Source: Rickettsiales bacterium (GTDB lineage Bacteria; Pseudomonadota; Alphaproteobacteria; Rickettsiales; UBA998). Taken from it: DNA of 36,102 nt. This document shows positions 15,294-23,864 of the stretch, piece by piece. Position numbers and translations under genes: made by a program. Each line of letters starts with the position of its first letter. Within the stretch, counting starts at the first letter, position 1. The notes below the pieces were generated by a model. It ran no database searches. It was not told the origin of the DNA and worked only from the letters and a program-made list of their open reading frames with translations. The stretch covers positions 1-36,102 of the forward strand of contig JANQNR010000008.1 of assembly GCA_028279475.1 (NCBI GenBank), read 5' to 3'.

Positions 15294-15381
15294 GGAGTCG
15301 TGGCCGAGCGGTTTAAGGCGCACGCCTGGAAAGCGTGTTGGGTGCAAGCCCTCGGGGGTTCGAATCCCCCCGACTCCGCCA
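15294..15381 (+). tRNA. tRNA-Ser (anticodon GGA)
   Basis: Acceptor stem GGAGTCG (15294-15300) pairs with CGACTCC (15371-15377). The D arm contains GCCGAGCGGTTTAAGGC, the anticodon stem CACGC/GCGTG holds the loop CTGGAAA (anticodon GGA, reading UCC and UCU), the variable arm is long as in serine tRNAs, the T arm is GGGGG-TTCGAAT-CCCCC, and the discriminator G is followed by an encoded CCA. 88 bases. All arms close without mismatch. Confidence 0.97.
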
Positions 15382-15564
15382 GACTTCGCAACCTATCAAG
15401 CGAAGCGGGAGTGAGAAGGCTTTTACGCCGCAGTTATGAGAGATCGAAACTAGAAGCAAACAGTAAACAGGTAAGTAACCGCACTTCCGGCTAAGAGTAT
15501 GGCAAATCAAAGTCACGCTATGTAGAATCACACACCCTTCAGCCCAATTGTCACACCCATTTCA

Positions 15565-15570
15565 TATAAT
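15565..15570 (+). promoter_or_regulatory. Consensus -10 box upstream of the 15593 gene
   Basis: A perfect TATAAT ending 22 bases before the ATG at 15593. A TTGTCA at 15548-15553 is too close to be its -35, so the -35 element is unclear. Confidence 0.35.
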
Positions 15571-15592
15571 CTAGTGTATACTGGAAAACATT

Positions 15593-16378
15593 ATGTCAGC
15601 CAACCATGACAATGAAGAGGGATTCTTTACAACACTCAGGAAAAATACGCCTGCGGTGTTAAGAGATAATGCTCCCAGGGTTGTCGCTGGCCTCAAGATC
15701 GCCTCAGCGGCAAGCATGCTTTTTGATAAAGAGAATCCCGCCTTTCAGGGCGCCGGTATTTGCCAGGGGCTGGGTTACATTGTGATTGCTGCATTTGGGC
15801 ATAAAAAGACAGAGGAAGAAAAAGAAGCACTCCGTGCAGATGGCGACGCCCCTGACAATGGCATTGCATCCATCATTGGAAAAGTTGTACAACCCCATAA
15901 ATACCCCATTGAATCCGGTATGGCGCTGGATACGGCAAGCGATGTGTTATGGACGATCTCAGGTAAGAACGATTCATCCAAATGGGGCGGCATTTTGAAT
16001 GTCATTGCAGACATCAATATCATTGCCACCAAAGAAGATACAATGACACCTAACCCACATGTTAAGGGTTCTATCCCTTATTACATATCGGAATTCAAGC
16101 GTAGGCCAGTGCTGTTATCTTCTGCGCTTAATATCGCGTGTGATTCATACACCGTGGCCACTGGCACCAGGAAATTCCTTAATAATCCGGAACAATATCC
16201 CAGCTCTATGATTGCAGGTGGGTTCTTGCTTGCAGGCAACCTTGTGCAAGCGATCTACGTCGACAAAAACGACTATAATATCGAGAAGACGGCTACAGAA
16301 CCAACCACTTCGGTATCAGAATCCGAAACGTCTTCTCGCATTACGGAAGCACAGCCAAAACGATTGGCGTACGCATAG
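15593..16378 (+). CDS. Hypothetical integral membrane protein, 261 residues
   Basis: I do not recognise it. It has four or five weakly hydrophobic, glycine/alanine-rich helices: about residues 29-43, 53-68, 132-148, 177-196 and 205-225. They are spaced by polar loops, one of them highly charged (KKTEEEKEALRADGD). The C-terminal 35 residues are serine/threonine/glutamate-rich and probably disordered. There is no signal peptide and no known catalytic motif. The moderate hydrophobicity and repeated small residues suggest helices packing in the membrane. It stands alone between tRNA-Ser and the OmpA-like gene, with TATAAT upstream, and looks like a lineage-specific gene. Confidence 0.65.
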   Translation: MSANHDNEEGFFTTLRKNTPAVLRDNAPRVVAGLKIASAASMLFDKENPAFQGAGICQGLGYIVIAAFGHKKTEEEKEALRADGDAPDNGIASIIGKVVQPHKYPIESGMALDTASDVLWTISGKNDSSKWGGILNVIADINIIATKEDTMTPNPHVKGSIPYYISEFKRRPVLLSSALNIACDSYTVATGTRKFLNNPEQYPSSMIAGGFLLAGNLVQAIYVDKNDYNIEKTATEPTTSVSESETSSRITEAQPKRLAYA

Positions 16379-16588
16379 TGCTTAATATTATTTCATGACA
16401 TCCAACATAAACATGAGAGCCCCCCGCCTGTGCGGGCAGGCATTTCTGTGTTCATGACGCAACATCCTGTGGCCAATTGATTGTTTTGTCGGTTATTGCA
16501 CCACAATCAAGCCTATTGTTGATTGCAGGCAGCGGAACAACAAGGTATTAATGGTGCATTATTGCTTATTAGTAACCGGAGATTACCA

Positions 16589-17143
16589 ATGAAAAAAACT
16601 TTCCTCTCTCTCGCTGCTGCGGCTAGTGTTGCCGTATTTGCTGCCCAGTCTATGGCTTCGGGTCATTCTCATGCAAATGACGTGGTACGAGATTTCCAGA
16701 ACAACATCGTTAAAAATACATGGGACAATTGCGTCATCACCAAGTGGCAGGGTGGCGTTGACACCTGCACGGATATCAATTCTGAGTTATTGAGTGTGTA
16801 TTTCAATTTTGACAGTGCGGAATTGACGCTGGCGGCACAGGAAAAGCTGGATAAGGTAGCGGATATACTTTCCAATTCTTCTAATGTGCAGAGCATCGAT
16901 ATTGTCGGATATGCTGATTATCTGGGTAATCGCAGCTACAATCGCCGTCTTTCAGATCGCCGTGCCAAGGCCGTGCGTTCATATCTCGAGTCTCGCGGTT
17001 ATCTGAATACGCGTGATGTGTCTGTGATGGCATTGGGTGAAAACCAGCCAGTAGCAGAATGTGACGGCGTCACTGGACAGGAGCTCAAAGCGTGCCTGTG
17101 GCGTGATCGTCGCGTAGAAATCAAGCTAAACTACATTAAGTAG
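16589..17143 (+). CDS. OmpA-family peptidoglycan-binding protein
   Basis: A secreted or envelope protein that binds peptidoglycan. From ATG 16589 (CGGAGA 8 bases before) it has 184 residues, with a classic signal peptide MKKTFLSLAAAASVAVFAAQ, probably cut after SMA. A short N-terminal region with a cysteine pair (DNC, DTC) leads into an OmpA_C domain: VYFNFDSAELTLAAQEKLDKV, DIVGYADYLGNRSYNRRLSDRRAKAVRSYL and RDRRVEIKLNYIK. The Asp and Arg residues that grip diaminopimelate are present. A second cysteine pair (AEC, KAC) near the C-terminus suggests a disulfide. There is no lipobox and no beta-barrel, so it is probably periplasmic. Its own terminator follows. Confidence 0.9.
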   Translation: MKKTFLSLAAAASVAVFAAQSMASGHSHANDVVRDFQNNIVKNTWDNCVITKWQGGVDTCTDINSELLSVYFNFDSAELTLAAQEKLDKVADILSNSSNVQSIDIVGYADYLGNRSYNRRLSDRRAKAVRSYLESRGYLNTRDVSVMALGENQPVAECDGVTGQELKACLWRDRRVEIKLNYIK

Positions 17144-17164
17144 GGATTCATTGGATCTACAGAG

Positions 17165-17189
17165 AAAGGGGGCTTCGGCTCCCTTTTTT
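17165..17189 (+). terminator. Rho-independent terminator after the OmpA-like gene
   Basis: AAAGGGGGC-TTCG-GCTCCCTTT: a 9-bp stem with one G-T pair capped by a stable UUCG loop, running into TTTTTT. It lies 22 bases after the stop codon and ends the monocistronic OmpA-like transcript. Confidence 0.93.
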
Positions 17190-17239
17190 GTCCATTGCTG
17201 ATACGAGATGCCGCATAATAGTGGGGATAAAAAGAGCGT

Positions 17240-18028
17240 TTGCAGAGATTTGAACGAATAGGCCTGGTCGCCGATGACGCATCGCAGGAAGCACAGCAAG
17301 CAAAAGTAGCGCTGATGGAAGCTCATCCGGAAATGGCCGACTTATCTTCCGGAGGAAGCGCTGTGGATGTCGTCGTGGTGCTGGGGGGGGACGGTTTCAT
17401 GCTACAAACCATGCACCGGTTCATTGATCGTGACGTGCCACTTTATGGAATGAATTGTGGCACTGTGGGGTTCCTACTCAATAACTACGCTGACCAATAT
17501 CTGTATGAACGCCTGAGTAATGCCCGAGCCATTACCTTATATCCCCTGACAATGTTTGCCCGCTGTACCAACGGCAAAGAAGTGGAAGCGCTGGCTATTA
17601 ACGAAGTCTCCTTATTCCGCGAAAGCAGGCAAGCGGCAAAAATTCGTATTACGGTCGATCACGTACCCCGCATTCAGGAATTGGTTGGGGATGGAGTGTT
17701 GGTATCAACACCAGCCGGCAGTACGGCGTATAATTTCTCCGCCGGAGGGCCGATTCTGCCCCTCTCCTCGAATGTGCTGGCATTGACGCCAATTGCACCA
17801 TTCCGCCCACGTCGTTGGCGTGGCGCGCTGCTGGAACATAATGCCAGCATTGTCTTTGATATTCTTGATGCCGACAAACGGCCGGTTAGCGCCGTGGCTG
17901 ATTTTACCGAAGTGCGTGATGTGAGCGTGGTATTCGTTAGTGAACAGCGCAAAATCTCGTTTGACCTGCTGTTTGACCCTGAGCATAATCTTGAAGAGCG
18001 CATCCGCATGGAGCAGTTTCAATATTAG
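17240..18028 (+). CDS. nadK: NAD kinase
   Basis: Phosphorylates NAD+ to NADP+ with ATP or polyphosphate. The 262-residue protein has the GGDG ATP-binding motif at residues 49-52 ([14 protein letters not shown]), [21 protein letters not shown] and the diagnostic [23 protein letters not shown]. The start must be TTG 17240: the nearest upstream ATG and GTG codons are out of frame. A TTG start with only a weak AAGAG suggests modest translation. It is flanked by two terminators (17165-17189 and 18038-18059), so it is a single-gene unit. Confidence 0.95.
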   Translation: MQRFERIGLVADDASQEAQQAKVALMEAHPEMADLSSGGSAVDVVVVLGGDGFMLQTMHRFIDRDVPLYGMNCGTVGFLLNNYADQYLYERLSNARAITLYPLTMFARCTNGKEVEALAINEVSLFRESRQAAKIRITVDHVPRIQELVGDGVLVSTPAGSTAYNFSAGGPILPLSSNVLALTPIAPFRPRRWRGALLEHNASIVFDILDADKRPVSAVADFTEVRDVSVVFVSEQRKISFDLLFDPEHNLEERIRMEQFQY

Positions 18029-18037
18029 ACATTGTCC

Positions 18038-18059
18038 ACCCGACTCCGGGTTATTTTTT
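18038..18059 (+). terminator. Rho-independent terminator after nadK
   Basis: ACCCG (18038-18042) and CGGGT (18047-18051) form a short GC stem with a 4-base loop, followed by TATTTTTT. It lies 9 bases after the nadK stop. Confidence 0.75.
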
Positions 18060-18119
18060 GAGTTGCAAATGGCTAAAAATCAACAACTCGCCTACAACAT
18101 TGACATCACATACAGTGCA

Positions 18120-19562
18120 TCAACGTCCCGTGCGAATACGCTGCACCAGTTCGGCGACGGTCGGGATAAACCCGTCACGATAAAATTCATCCTGCGCGAA
18201 TTTGAACGCATTATGGCCGGAGAACATCAGATTATGGTCAATACTGCCACCATTCACAATGTCTTGTAATGTCTTCTGAATACAGAAACTGCGCGGGTCG
18301 GCCTTCTTCCCAGTCGAATAGTCATCATGGTCTTTCCAATTACTGAACCGACACTGGCTCAGGCATCCCATACAATCCACCTGATCCTGATGAATCTGCG
18401 CCGCCTGCTCCTTCGTCACGAAAATCACCGTATCATCCGGCGTTTTCATCATGTCATCATAGCCTTGCGCCATCAGCTCCCGGGCTTTGATCGCATCCTC
18501 AGGGCGCACATAAATAGGTCGCCTGCGCGGACCAAACGGAATACTGTCCGTATACTCCCCCTCCGGCTTCGGTCTGTAAGCAATCTGCCGCTCGCCACGA
18601 TCACGCAAATCCCTGATAAAGTCATTATTATAGGCAGACGAGTAAAACCCGGTCGGGCTGAACCGATTTAAAAACACATCGCCTTCCTTGAGGGTCAGCA
18701 ATCGTTCTTTCCAGGCATCTGGAATTGGACTCTCCCGTGTCAGCAATGGCCGCGTACCAAACTGAAATGCAATCGCACCAATTTCCGGGTTGTCTAGCCA
18801 GTGTTCCCAGTCTTTCAGGTACCAGGCGCCTCCTGCCATAATGATTGGGACATGCTCCAGCCCCACCTCATTCATGAAGGTGCGGATTTCCGCTACGCGC
18901 GGATATGGATCTTGCGGTGCCTCTGGGTCTTCATTGTTGGACAGGCCATTATGCCCACCCGCCAGCCATGGGTCTTCATAGACCACGCTACCGATCCATT
19001 CTTTGGTCTTGGCATAAGAGCGCTTCCATAACGCCCGAAACGCCCGCATCGACGAGACAATCGGGTGGTAATAGACCTGGTAATGTGCGGCAATCTCACC
19101 GAGACGATACGGCATCCCGGCACCGCAGGTGATCCCGTGAATCAGGTCACTCGCCTGCTCCAGCGTTCCTTTCAGAACACGCTCGGCACCGCCCATTTCC
19201 CACAGCACATTCATGTGAATGCGGCCTTTACCGCCAGCCACCTCATACGCTCTCTTCGCCTGTTGGACCGCGCCCTCAATACTCATAGCCACCAGTTCAT
19301 CATGCCGCTCACGTCGTGTCGTTCCTTGATAGGCGTAGGGAATGATGCGGCCGTTCTCATCACGCCGCTCTGGGTTTACCCCTGAAAACGTACCCACAGC
19401 CCCTGCTGCCGCAAACGCGCCAGCGCTGATACCGTTCGTCGCGCCAATGCCTTTGCCACCTTCAACAATTGGCAACACCTCTCGACCCGAAATCACTACG
19501 GATTTCAGTTTCTGGGCAAAGTCGTCTAATTGTGGAGTTTGAGGCATTACGGTCTGCAACAT
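18120..19562 (-). CDS. NAD(P)H-dependent flavin oxidoreductase, nitronate monooxygenase family
   Basis: An FMN-binding TIM-barrel enzyme of the 2-nitropropane dioxygenase family. The 480-residue protein has the N-terminal EGGKGIGATNGISAGAFAAAGAVG loop, HMNVLWEMGG, DLIHGITCGAGMPYRL, PIIMAGGAWYLKDWEHWLDNPEIGAIAFQFGTRPLLTRES (FMN phosphate site) near 270-310, and a C-terminal extension. The extension carries C-x2-C-x3-C (Cys397, 400, 404) and Cys427, which could bind a metal or an Fe-S cluster. It is longer than classical enzymes (about 320-350) and belongs to a long bacterial subgroup. The real substrate is unknown. It lies 98 bases downstream of the 20384-19661 operon on the same strand. Confidence 0.85.
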   Translation of the reverse strand: MLQTVMPQTPQLDDFAQKLKSVVISGREVLPIVEGGKGIGATNGISAGAFAAAGAVGTFSGVNPERRDENGRIIPYAYQGTTRRERHDELVAMSIEGAVQQAKRAYEVAGGKGRIHMNVLWEMGGAERVLKGTLEQASDLIHGITCGAGMPYRLGEIAAHYQVYYHPIVSSMRAFRALWKRSYAKTKEWIGSVVYEDPWLAGGHNGLSNNEDPEAPQDPYPRVAEIRTFMNEVGLEHVPIIMAGGAWYLKDWEHWLDNPEIGAIAFQFGTRPLLTRESPIPDAWKERLLTLKEGDVFLNRFSPTGFYSSAYNNDFIRDLRDRGERQIAYRPKPEGEYTDSIPFGPRRRPIYVRPEDAIKARELMAQGYDDMMKTPDDTVIFVTKEQAAQIHQDQVDCMGCLSQCRFSNWKDHDDYSTGKKADPRSFCIQKTLQDIVNGGSIDHNLMFSGHNAFKFAQDEFYRDGFIPTVAELVQRIRTGR

Positions 19563-19660
19563 AGCGTGTGGCTTAGGATTGAATATAATACATTAGGTCG
19601 AACCCTTACCCATATACAGGTTTGCTTAAAGTCGCAAGCACTCACTGAAAAACGCTCAAT

Positions 19661-20116
19661 TTATGGCATCAATGCATGTTCTGGGAGTTTATGCTTAGCT
19701 TCAACTTGCTGCTGCCAATTTTTTGGTGCAGACGCGTCCTGCGGCGGTTGCGTTGACTTCTCCTGCTGCATCTTTTGCAGTTCTTTATTAATTTCTTTGC
19801 CAATTTTTTCACTATTTTCACCATACGCACCAACCTGCGCCAGCGCATTGGCCTGTTGCTGTACTTTTGGTGTAGGGTCAGTGATAATCATACCCGTCAC
19901 CGCCTGGTCATCTTTGACTGCAGGATTCTCTTTCTGCCATTGTTGAATCAATGTTTCACGCAGTTGCTCGATCTTCTGATCCTGCTCGTATTGTGCGTTA
20001 ATGCCTACCTTAGTGACTAGATCTACCGTTTCACCAACGTGAATCGACGCCACAGGATTTCCTGATTCCTGCAATGCCTTGATAACCCCACCTAATCCTT
20101 CTACTTCTAATGCCAT
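19661..20116 (-). CDS. Hypothetical soluble protein, glutamine-rich, 151 residues
   Basis: I do not recognise it. The N-terminal 55 residues (MALEVEGLGGVIKALQESG... VTKVGINAQYEQDQKIEQL) look folded, with a beta-hairpin and helix. The rest is glutamine/lysine/glutamate-rich, helical and probably partly coiled coil (about 55-75 and 95-125), ending in a proline/glutamine-rich tail. It has no signal peptide, no cysteines and no membrane segment. AAAGGA lies 8 bases before the ATG. It follows the 82-residue gene by 19 bases as a two-gene operon. Its make-up resembles small scaffold or phage-tail-chaperone-like proteins, but nothing identifies it. Confidence 0.65.
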   Translation of the reverse strand: MALEVEGLGGVIKALQESGNPVASIHVGETVDLVTKVGINAQYEQDQKIEQLRETLIQQWQKENPAVKDDQAVTGMIITDPTPKVQQQANALAQVGAYGENSEKIGKEINKELQKMQQEKSTQPPQDASAPKNWQQQVEAKHKLPEHALMP

Positions 20117-20135
20117 TCTCTTGATCCTTTCTTAT

Positions 20136-20384
20136 TCAAGCCGGTTTGCGCTGCTGCACACCCATGTCCAATGCCGCTAATATCACTTCGGCAAATTTGG
20201 GCGAGAACAGTTTAGCCAGCACCATCCGGCGTACCGCATCGCGGAAATTCCGCTTACTGACTTCGTTAAGCGACAGGTTTACCGTGATCGCCGACATTCC
20301 GCCATCCGCCGTGGGATTACTGCACAATGCCAGGTTGCCTCCTAGTATTTCTATGTATTCTAATGGGTTAAATAGCTCATTCAC
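20136..20384 (-). CDS. Small hypothetical protein, 82 residues
   Basis: I do not recognise it. It starts MNELFNPLEYIEILGGNLAL, continues with SAITVNLSLNEVSKRNFRDAV, and ends in a helix RRMVLAKLFSPKFAEVILAALDMG and a basic tail. It is soluble, with mixed beta and helix, and no signal peptide. AGAGAAG precedes the ATG. It is the first gene of a minus-strand pair with the 151-residue protein and diverges from rpiB across 117 bases. The pair should be read as one unit of unknown job. Confidence 0.65.
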   Translation of the reverse strand: MNELFNPLEYIEILGGNLALCSNPTADGGMSAITVNLSLNEVSKRNFRDAVRRMVLAKLFSPKFAEVILAALDMGVQQRKPA

Positions 20385-20434
20385 GTCACTTCTCTTTGGT
20401 TGCGTTCGTGTTGATAATCCTTTCGCGTTACAGT

Positions 20435-20463
20435 TTGATGAAAGACGTGCATTTTTTTATAAA
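20435..20463 (+). promoter_or_regulatory. Promoter for rpiB (and probably glyA, nrdR)
   Basis: TTGATG (20435-20440), exactly 17 bases, then TATAAA (20458-20463). The predicted start is about 20470, giving a leader of some 30 bases before the rpiB ATG at 20502, with TTGGAG as ribosome site. The spacer ends in a run of seven T. Confidence 0.65.
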
Positions 20464-20501
20464 AACCTCTAGGCTTCGCACATTCTTATTGGAGAAACCC
20501 C

Positions 20502-20933
20502 ATGACCCTCTACCTTGCTGCCGATCACGCTGGCTACGCATTGAAGAACATCATTAAAGAACACCTCGCTAACCATCACCCCGAATTCGCGGTTGAGGAT
20601 TTGGGTACACATAGCGAGGCGTCGGTGCATTACCCGGAGTATGGCTTAAAAGCTGCACAGGCCGTCGTGGAAGATACCAACCATATCGGCATTATCATCT
20701 GTGGTTCTGGGATTGGCATTTCCATTGCCGCCAACCGCATCCCCGGAGCACGCGCTGCCCTGTGCCTAACCCCCGAAATGGCGGCACTGGCGCGAGAGCA
20801 TAATAATGCTAATATGCTGGCGCTGGGGGCACGTCTCACAGACGAAACTACGGCTCTTGCCTGCGTAGATACCTTCCTGACCACCGACTTTGCCGGAGGG
20901 CGGCATGAAGCACGCGTAAAAATGCTGGGCTAG
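20502..20933 (+). CDS. rpiB: Ribose-5-phosphate isomerase B
   Basis: Interconverts ribose 5-phosphate and ribulose 5-phosphate in the pentose phosphate pathway. The 143-residue protein has the LacAB/RpiB signature: [10 protein letters not shown] at the N-terminus (Asp8, His9), [10 protein letters not shown], the catalytic cysteine Cys67 in [14 protein letters not shown], and [14 protein letters not shown]. Length is normal. ATG 20502 follows TTGGAG. It is directly upstream of glyA, an order found in many alphaproteobacteria, with a good promoter at 20435-20463. Confidence 0.97.
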   Translation: MTLYLAADHAGYALKNIIKEHLANHHPEFAVEDLGTHSEASVHYPEYGLKAAQAVVEDTNHIGIIICGSGIGISIAANRIPGARAALCLTPEMAALAREHNNANMLALGARLTDETTALACVDTFLTTDFAGGRHEARVKMLG

Positions 20934-20994
20934 CACGAAAAAATGCGTTAGAACACAACCAATCATTAACAACATCAGTAGGAATAATTTCTTC

Positions 20995-22356
20995 ATGTCA
21001 GACACCGCAGCAGCTCTTGCCTCAGACAATCATACCCCTGTCACGGAACCACGCTTCTTTCATATGCCCTTATCTGAGCGTGACTCAGAAGTTTTTTCTG
21101 CCATTCAAAAAGAATATGTGCGTCAGCGGGACGGTATTGAACTGATTGCATCCGAAAACATCACCAGCAAGGCAGTGATGGATGCCCAAGGCACAGTGCT
21201 CACCAATAAATATGCCGAAGGCTACCCCGGCAAACGCTATTATGGCGGCTGTGAATATGCTGATGTCGTTGAGCAACTGGCAATTGACCGTGCCAAAGCC
21301 CTGTTTGATTGCGGTTATGCTAATGTGCAGCCGAATTCCGGCTCCCAGGCTAACCAAGGCGTCTTTACGGCACTAATTAAACCGGGTGATACCATTCTCG
21401 GCCAATCGCTTGCTGCCGGTGGACACCTGACTCACGGTGCCGCGCCCAACCAGTCAGGCAAATGGTTTAACTCCATTCAATATGGCGTGCGCGAGTCGGA
21501 CGGCCTGATTGACTATGATGAAGTGGAGCGACTGGCAGAAGAGCATCAACCGAAACTGATTATCGCTGGGTTCTCTGCCTACCCACGCGTGATTGACTGG
21601 GCACGCTTCCGCACCATCGCCGATAAAGTCGGTGCCTGGTTTCTGGTCGATATGGCGCACATCTCCGGATTGGTGGCCGCTGGTTCCTATCCAACTCCCC
21701 TGCCCCATGCGCATGTGGTGACGACTACCACCCATAAAACATTGCGTGGGCCTCGCGGCGGGATGATCCTGGCACACGATCCATCCATCGTGGTGCGGAC
21801 CACCAAATCCGGCAAAGAAATCACGTTAGGGCAAGCGATTAATTCCGCCGTCTTCCCTGGTATTCAGGGTGGCCCCCTCATGCACGTGATCGCCGGAAAA
21901 GCGGTGGCTTATGGCGAAGCACTGCAACCGTCGTTCAAGACCTACGGCCATGCCGTTATCGACAATGCCCGCGCACTGGCGGAAACGCTGGTTGAGCGCG
22001 GTGTGGATATTGTCACCGGTGGAACGGACAACCATATCGTTCTGGTCGATCTGCGTCCGAAAGGACTGACTGGACAAGCGGCGGAGGAAAGTCTGGAACG
22101 TGCCGGACTGACCTGCAACAAAAACGCCATTCCGTTTGATCCACAGCCACCGATGGTCACGTCCGGTGTACGGCTTGGCACCCCAGCCGGCACCACCCGC
22201 GGGTTCGGCATCGAAGAGTTTCAACAGGTAGGACATTTCATCGGCGATGTGCTGGACGGACTGGTGCAAAACCCCGACGACAACCATAGCAAGGAGCAGG
22301 AAGTGCTGGCACAGGTTAAAGACCTCTGCTCGCGTTTCCCGATTTACGATTTATAA
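20995..22356 (+). CDS. glyA: Serine hydroxymethyltransferase
   Basis: PLP enzyme that converts serine and tetrahydrofolate to glycine and 5,10-methylene-THF, the main one-carbon source. The 453-residue protein has an N-terminal extension of about 25 residues, then [63 protein letters not shown] and the PLP-lysine motif [14 protein letters not shown] (Lys248). It starts 61 bases after rpiB and ends 30 bases before nrdR, so the three are probably co-transcribed. AGTAGGA precedes the start. Confidence 0.98.
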   Translation: MSDTAAALASDNHTPVTEPRFFHMPLSERDSEVFSAIQKEYVRQRDGIELIASENITSKAVMDAQGTVLTNKYAEGYPGKRYYGGCEYADVVEQLAIDRAKALFDCGYANVQPNSGSQANQGVFTALIKPGDTILGQSLAAGGHLTHGAAPNQSGKWFNSIQYGVRESDGLIDYDEVERLAEEHQPKLIIAGFSAYPRVIDWARFRTIADKVGAWFLVDMAHISGLVAAGSYPTPLPHAHVVTTTTHKTLRGPRGGMILAHDPSIVVRTTKSGKEITLGQAINSAVFPGIQGGPLMHVIAGKAVAYGEALQPSFKTYGHAVIDNARALAETLVERGVDIVTGGTDNHIVLVDLRPKGLTGQAAEESLERAGLTCNKNAIPFDPQPPMVTSGVRLGTPAGTTRGFGIEEFQQVGHFIGDVLDGLVQNPDDNHSKEQEVLAQVKDLCSRFPIYDL

Positions 22357-22386
22357 TGCACGATCACCATCGACAGGGAGGACATC

Positions 22387-22842
22387 ATGAAATGTCCATT
22401 TTGCGGCCACGTTGATACGCAGGTAAAAGACTCACGCCCCAGTGATGATGGCGGCACGATTCGTCGCAGACGATATTGTTCGAACTGTGACTCCCGTTTT
22501 ACCACGTTTGAACGTGTCCAGTTACGGGAGCTTTCGGTGATTAAACGTAATGGCGAACGTCGCCCGTTCGACCGCGATAAAATCGCCCGCTCTATCGCCA
22601 TTGCTCTGAGAAAGCGCCCAGTGAGTCAGGAAGAACAGGAAATGGCCGTCAATCGCATTGTTCAGACATTAGAAAGCCGGGGCGAAAGCGACGTATGCTG
22701 CGCCGATATCGGTAAACTGGTGATGGATACGCTCCAGCAACTCGACAAGGTCGGCTACATCCGCTACGCGTCGGTCTACCGCGACTTCCGTGAAATGGCT
22801 GACTTTGAACAGTTCATGCGCGGAATGGAGAAGGTGGGGTAA
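22387..22842 (+). CDS. nrdR: Transcriptional repressor NrdR
   Basis: Nucleotide-sensing repressor of ribonucleotide reductase genes. The 151-residue protein shows the zinc ribbon with Cys3, Cys6, Cys31 and Cys34 ([21 protein letters not shown]), then an ATP-cone domain from about 45 ([20 protein letters not shown]) to 140, with [20 protein letters not shown] at the end. GGGAGG lies 6 bases before the ATG. Downstream rib genes common in other proteobacteria are absent; its stop codon lies in the T-run of a terminator that works on the other strand. Confidence 0.98.
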   Translation: MKCPFCGHVDTQVKDSRPSDDGGTIRRRRYCSNCDSRFTTFERVQLRELSVIKRNGERRPFDRDKIARSIAIALRKRPVSQEEQEMAVNRIVQTLESRGESDVCCADIGKLVMDTLQQLDKVGYIRYASVYRDFREMADFEQFMRGMEKVG

Positions 22843-22881
22843 AAAAAAGCATGATTAGAGCCATTAGCTGCGAATCATGCT
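22841..22881 (-). terminator. Terminator for the 22881-23129 gene
   Basis: AGCATGATT (22848-22856) pairs with AATCATGCT (22873-22881), a perfect 9-bp stem with a 16-base loop. Eight A on the plus strand (22841-22848) are the T-run of the minus strand. The stem begins at the stop codon of the small minus-strand gene. It gives no termination for nrdR. Confidence 0.85.
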
Positions 22882-23129
22882 TACTGATTAAGGCTATTAT
22901 ATGCCCTAAGCACTTGTGCACTATATATGCGGAATCCTTCCGCATAAAAAAGGCTACTATAGATCGTTTTCATATCTTCTTCGTTAAGAATATTTTTCAT
23001 ACACCCATAGATGATGAGAAATGCCTTAGTGGCATCTTCAGCCGATAATGCCTTTTTGAGCATTTTGAACTCGTTGGCATAATTTTCAAAAAAGTCTGTG
23101 ACTTTCTGGAAAACAAAAGATGCAGACAT
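22881..23129 (-). CDS. Small hypothetical helical protein, 82 residues
   Basis: I do not recognise it. It is mostly alpha-helical (VFQKVTDFFENYANEFKMLKK, LSAEDATKAFLIIYGCMKNIL, DMKTIYSSLFYAEGFRIYS) with no signal peptide or membrane helix and one cysteine. AGGGAC lies about 8 bases before the ATG and a perfect terminator follows the stop, so it is a real single-gene unit. Base composition is more AT-rich than its neighbours, a hint of foreign or fast-evolving origin. Confidence 0.7.
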   Translation of the reverse strand: MSASFVFQKVTDFFENYANEFKMLKKALSAEDATKAFLIIYGCMKNILNEEDMKTIYSSLFYAEGFRIYSAQVLRAYNSLNQ

Positions 23130-23312
23130 AACAAGATGTCCCTAAATAATGTAAGGACTCTATTCTACCATGATATTAACGTTTGCTCAATATTTTTAAT
23201 TTTTTAATCTTATTGTGCCTTCCATTCTCTCCCTGCGGAAGAGTGGAAATCTTAGATCGGCTCACTTACCTTACTGAATGATAGGCAGCGTTTGAAATGG
23301 CAGTAAATTACA

Positions 23313-23864
23313 CTACCCCTCCGCCACGTCCGCCAATTCTTCGTCCGTTGGCTTGAATTTGTTGATGAGTGTGTCCAACTCATGCTGCGAGCATAACCCC
23401 AGCAGTACCGGATCCTTCGGCGTCATATTCTGACTGTTCCAATGTGTCTTGTCACGCACTGCTTCAATGGTCTTTTTCGTCGTACCAATCAGCTTGATAA
23501 TTTTACTATCCGGCACGTACGGGTGATTTTTCAGTAACCAGGCAATGGCTTCCGGCTTGTCCTGCCGACGCGCCACCGGCGTATAACGTCCACCCTTTGC
23601 TTTCTTCTGCAAATGCTTGTGCGCTTCCGGCGCTACCCGCAATTTCTTCGATGGATCGGCCTCACACTCTGCTAATACCTCCCGGGAGAGCTGCCCTGAC
23701 TCCAACGGACTCACGCCACGAATCCCGACGGCTACTTCCCCATCAGCGATTCCCTGCACTTCCAGCGAGTGCATCCCGCAAAACTCGGCAATCTGCTCAA
23801 ATGTTAGTGCCGTATTCTCAACCAGCCATACAGCAGTTGCCTTAGGCATCAATGGTAAATTCAT
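23313..23864 (-). CDS. trcR: Cell-cycle transcriptional regulator TrcR (DUF1013)
   Basis: A DNA-binding regulator family restricted to alphaproteobacteria, implicated in cell-cycle transcription. The 183-residue protein has the family N-terminus LMPKATAVWLVENTALTFEQIAEFCGMHSLEVQGIADGEVA, a middle LRVAPEAHKHLQKKAKGGRYTPVARRQDKP, and a helix-turn-helix-like C-terminal part, DSKIIKLIGTTKKTIEAVRDKTHWN. AAAGGG lies 8 bases before the ATG. It diverges from phoH. Confidence 0.93.
   Translation of the reverse strand: MNLPLMPKATAVWLVENTALTFEQIAEFCGMHSLEVQGIADGEVAVGIRGVSPLESGQLSREVLAECEADPSKKLRVAPEAHKHLQKKAKGGRYTPVARRQDKPEAIAWLLKNHPYVPDSKIIKLIGTTKKTIEAVRDKTHWNSQNMTPKDPVLLGLCSQHELDTLINKFKPTDEELADVAEG

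Noticed and set aside
15313..15531. Minus-strand frame with a GDSNPRG-type C-terminus
   Set aside because: It is read across tRNA-Ser in antisense, a well-known false call at tRNA genes.
16413..16446. GC-rich hairpin (CCCGC/GCGGG, GCCTG/CAGGC) before the OmpA-like gene
   Set aside because: Short alternative stems and no T-run; too weak to call a terminator, and I cannot show that it is repeated.
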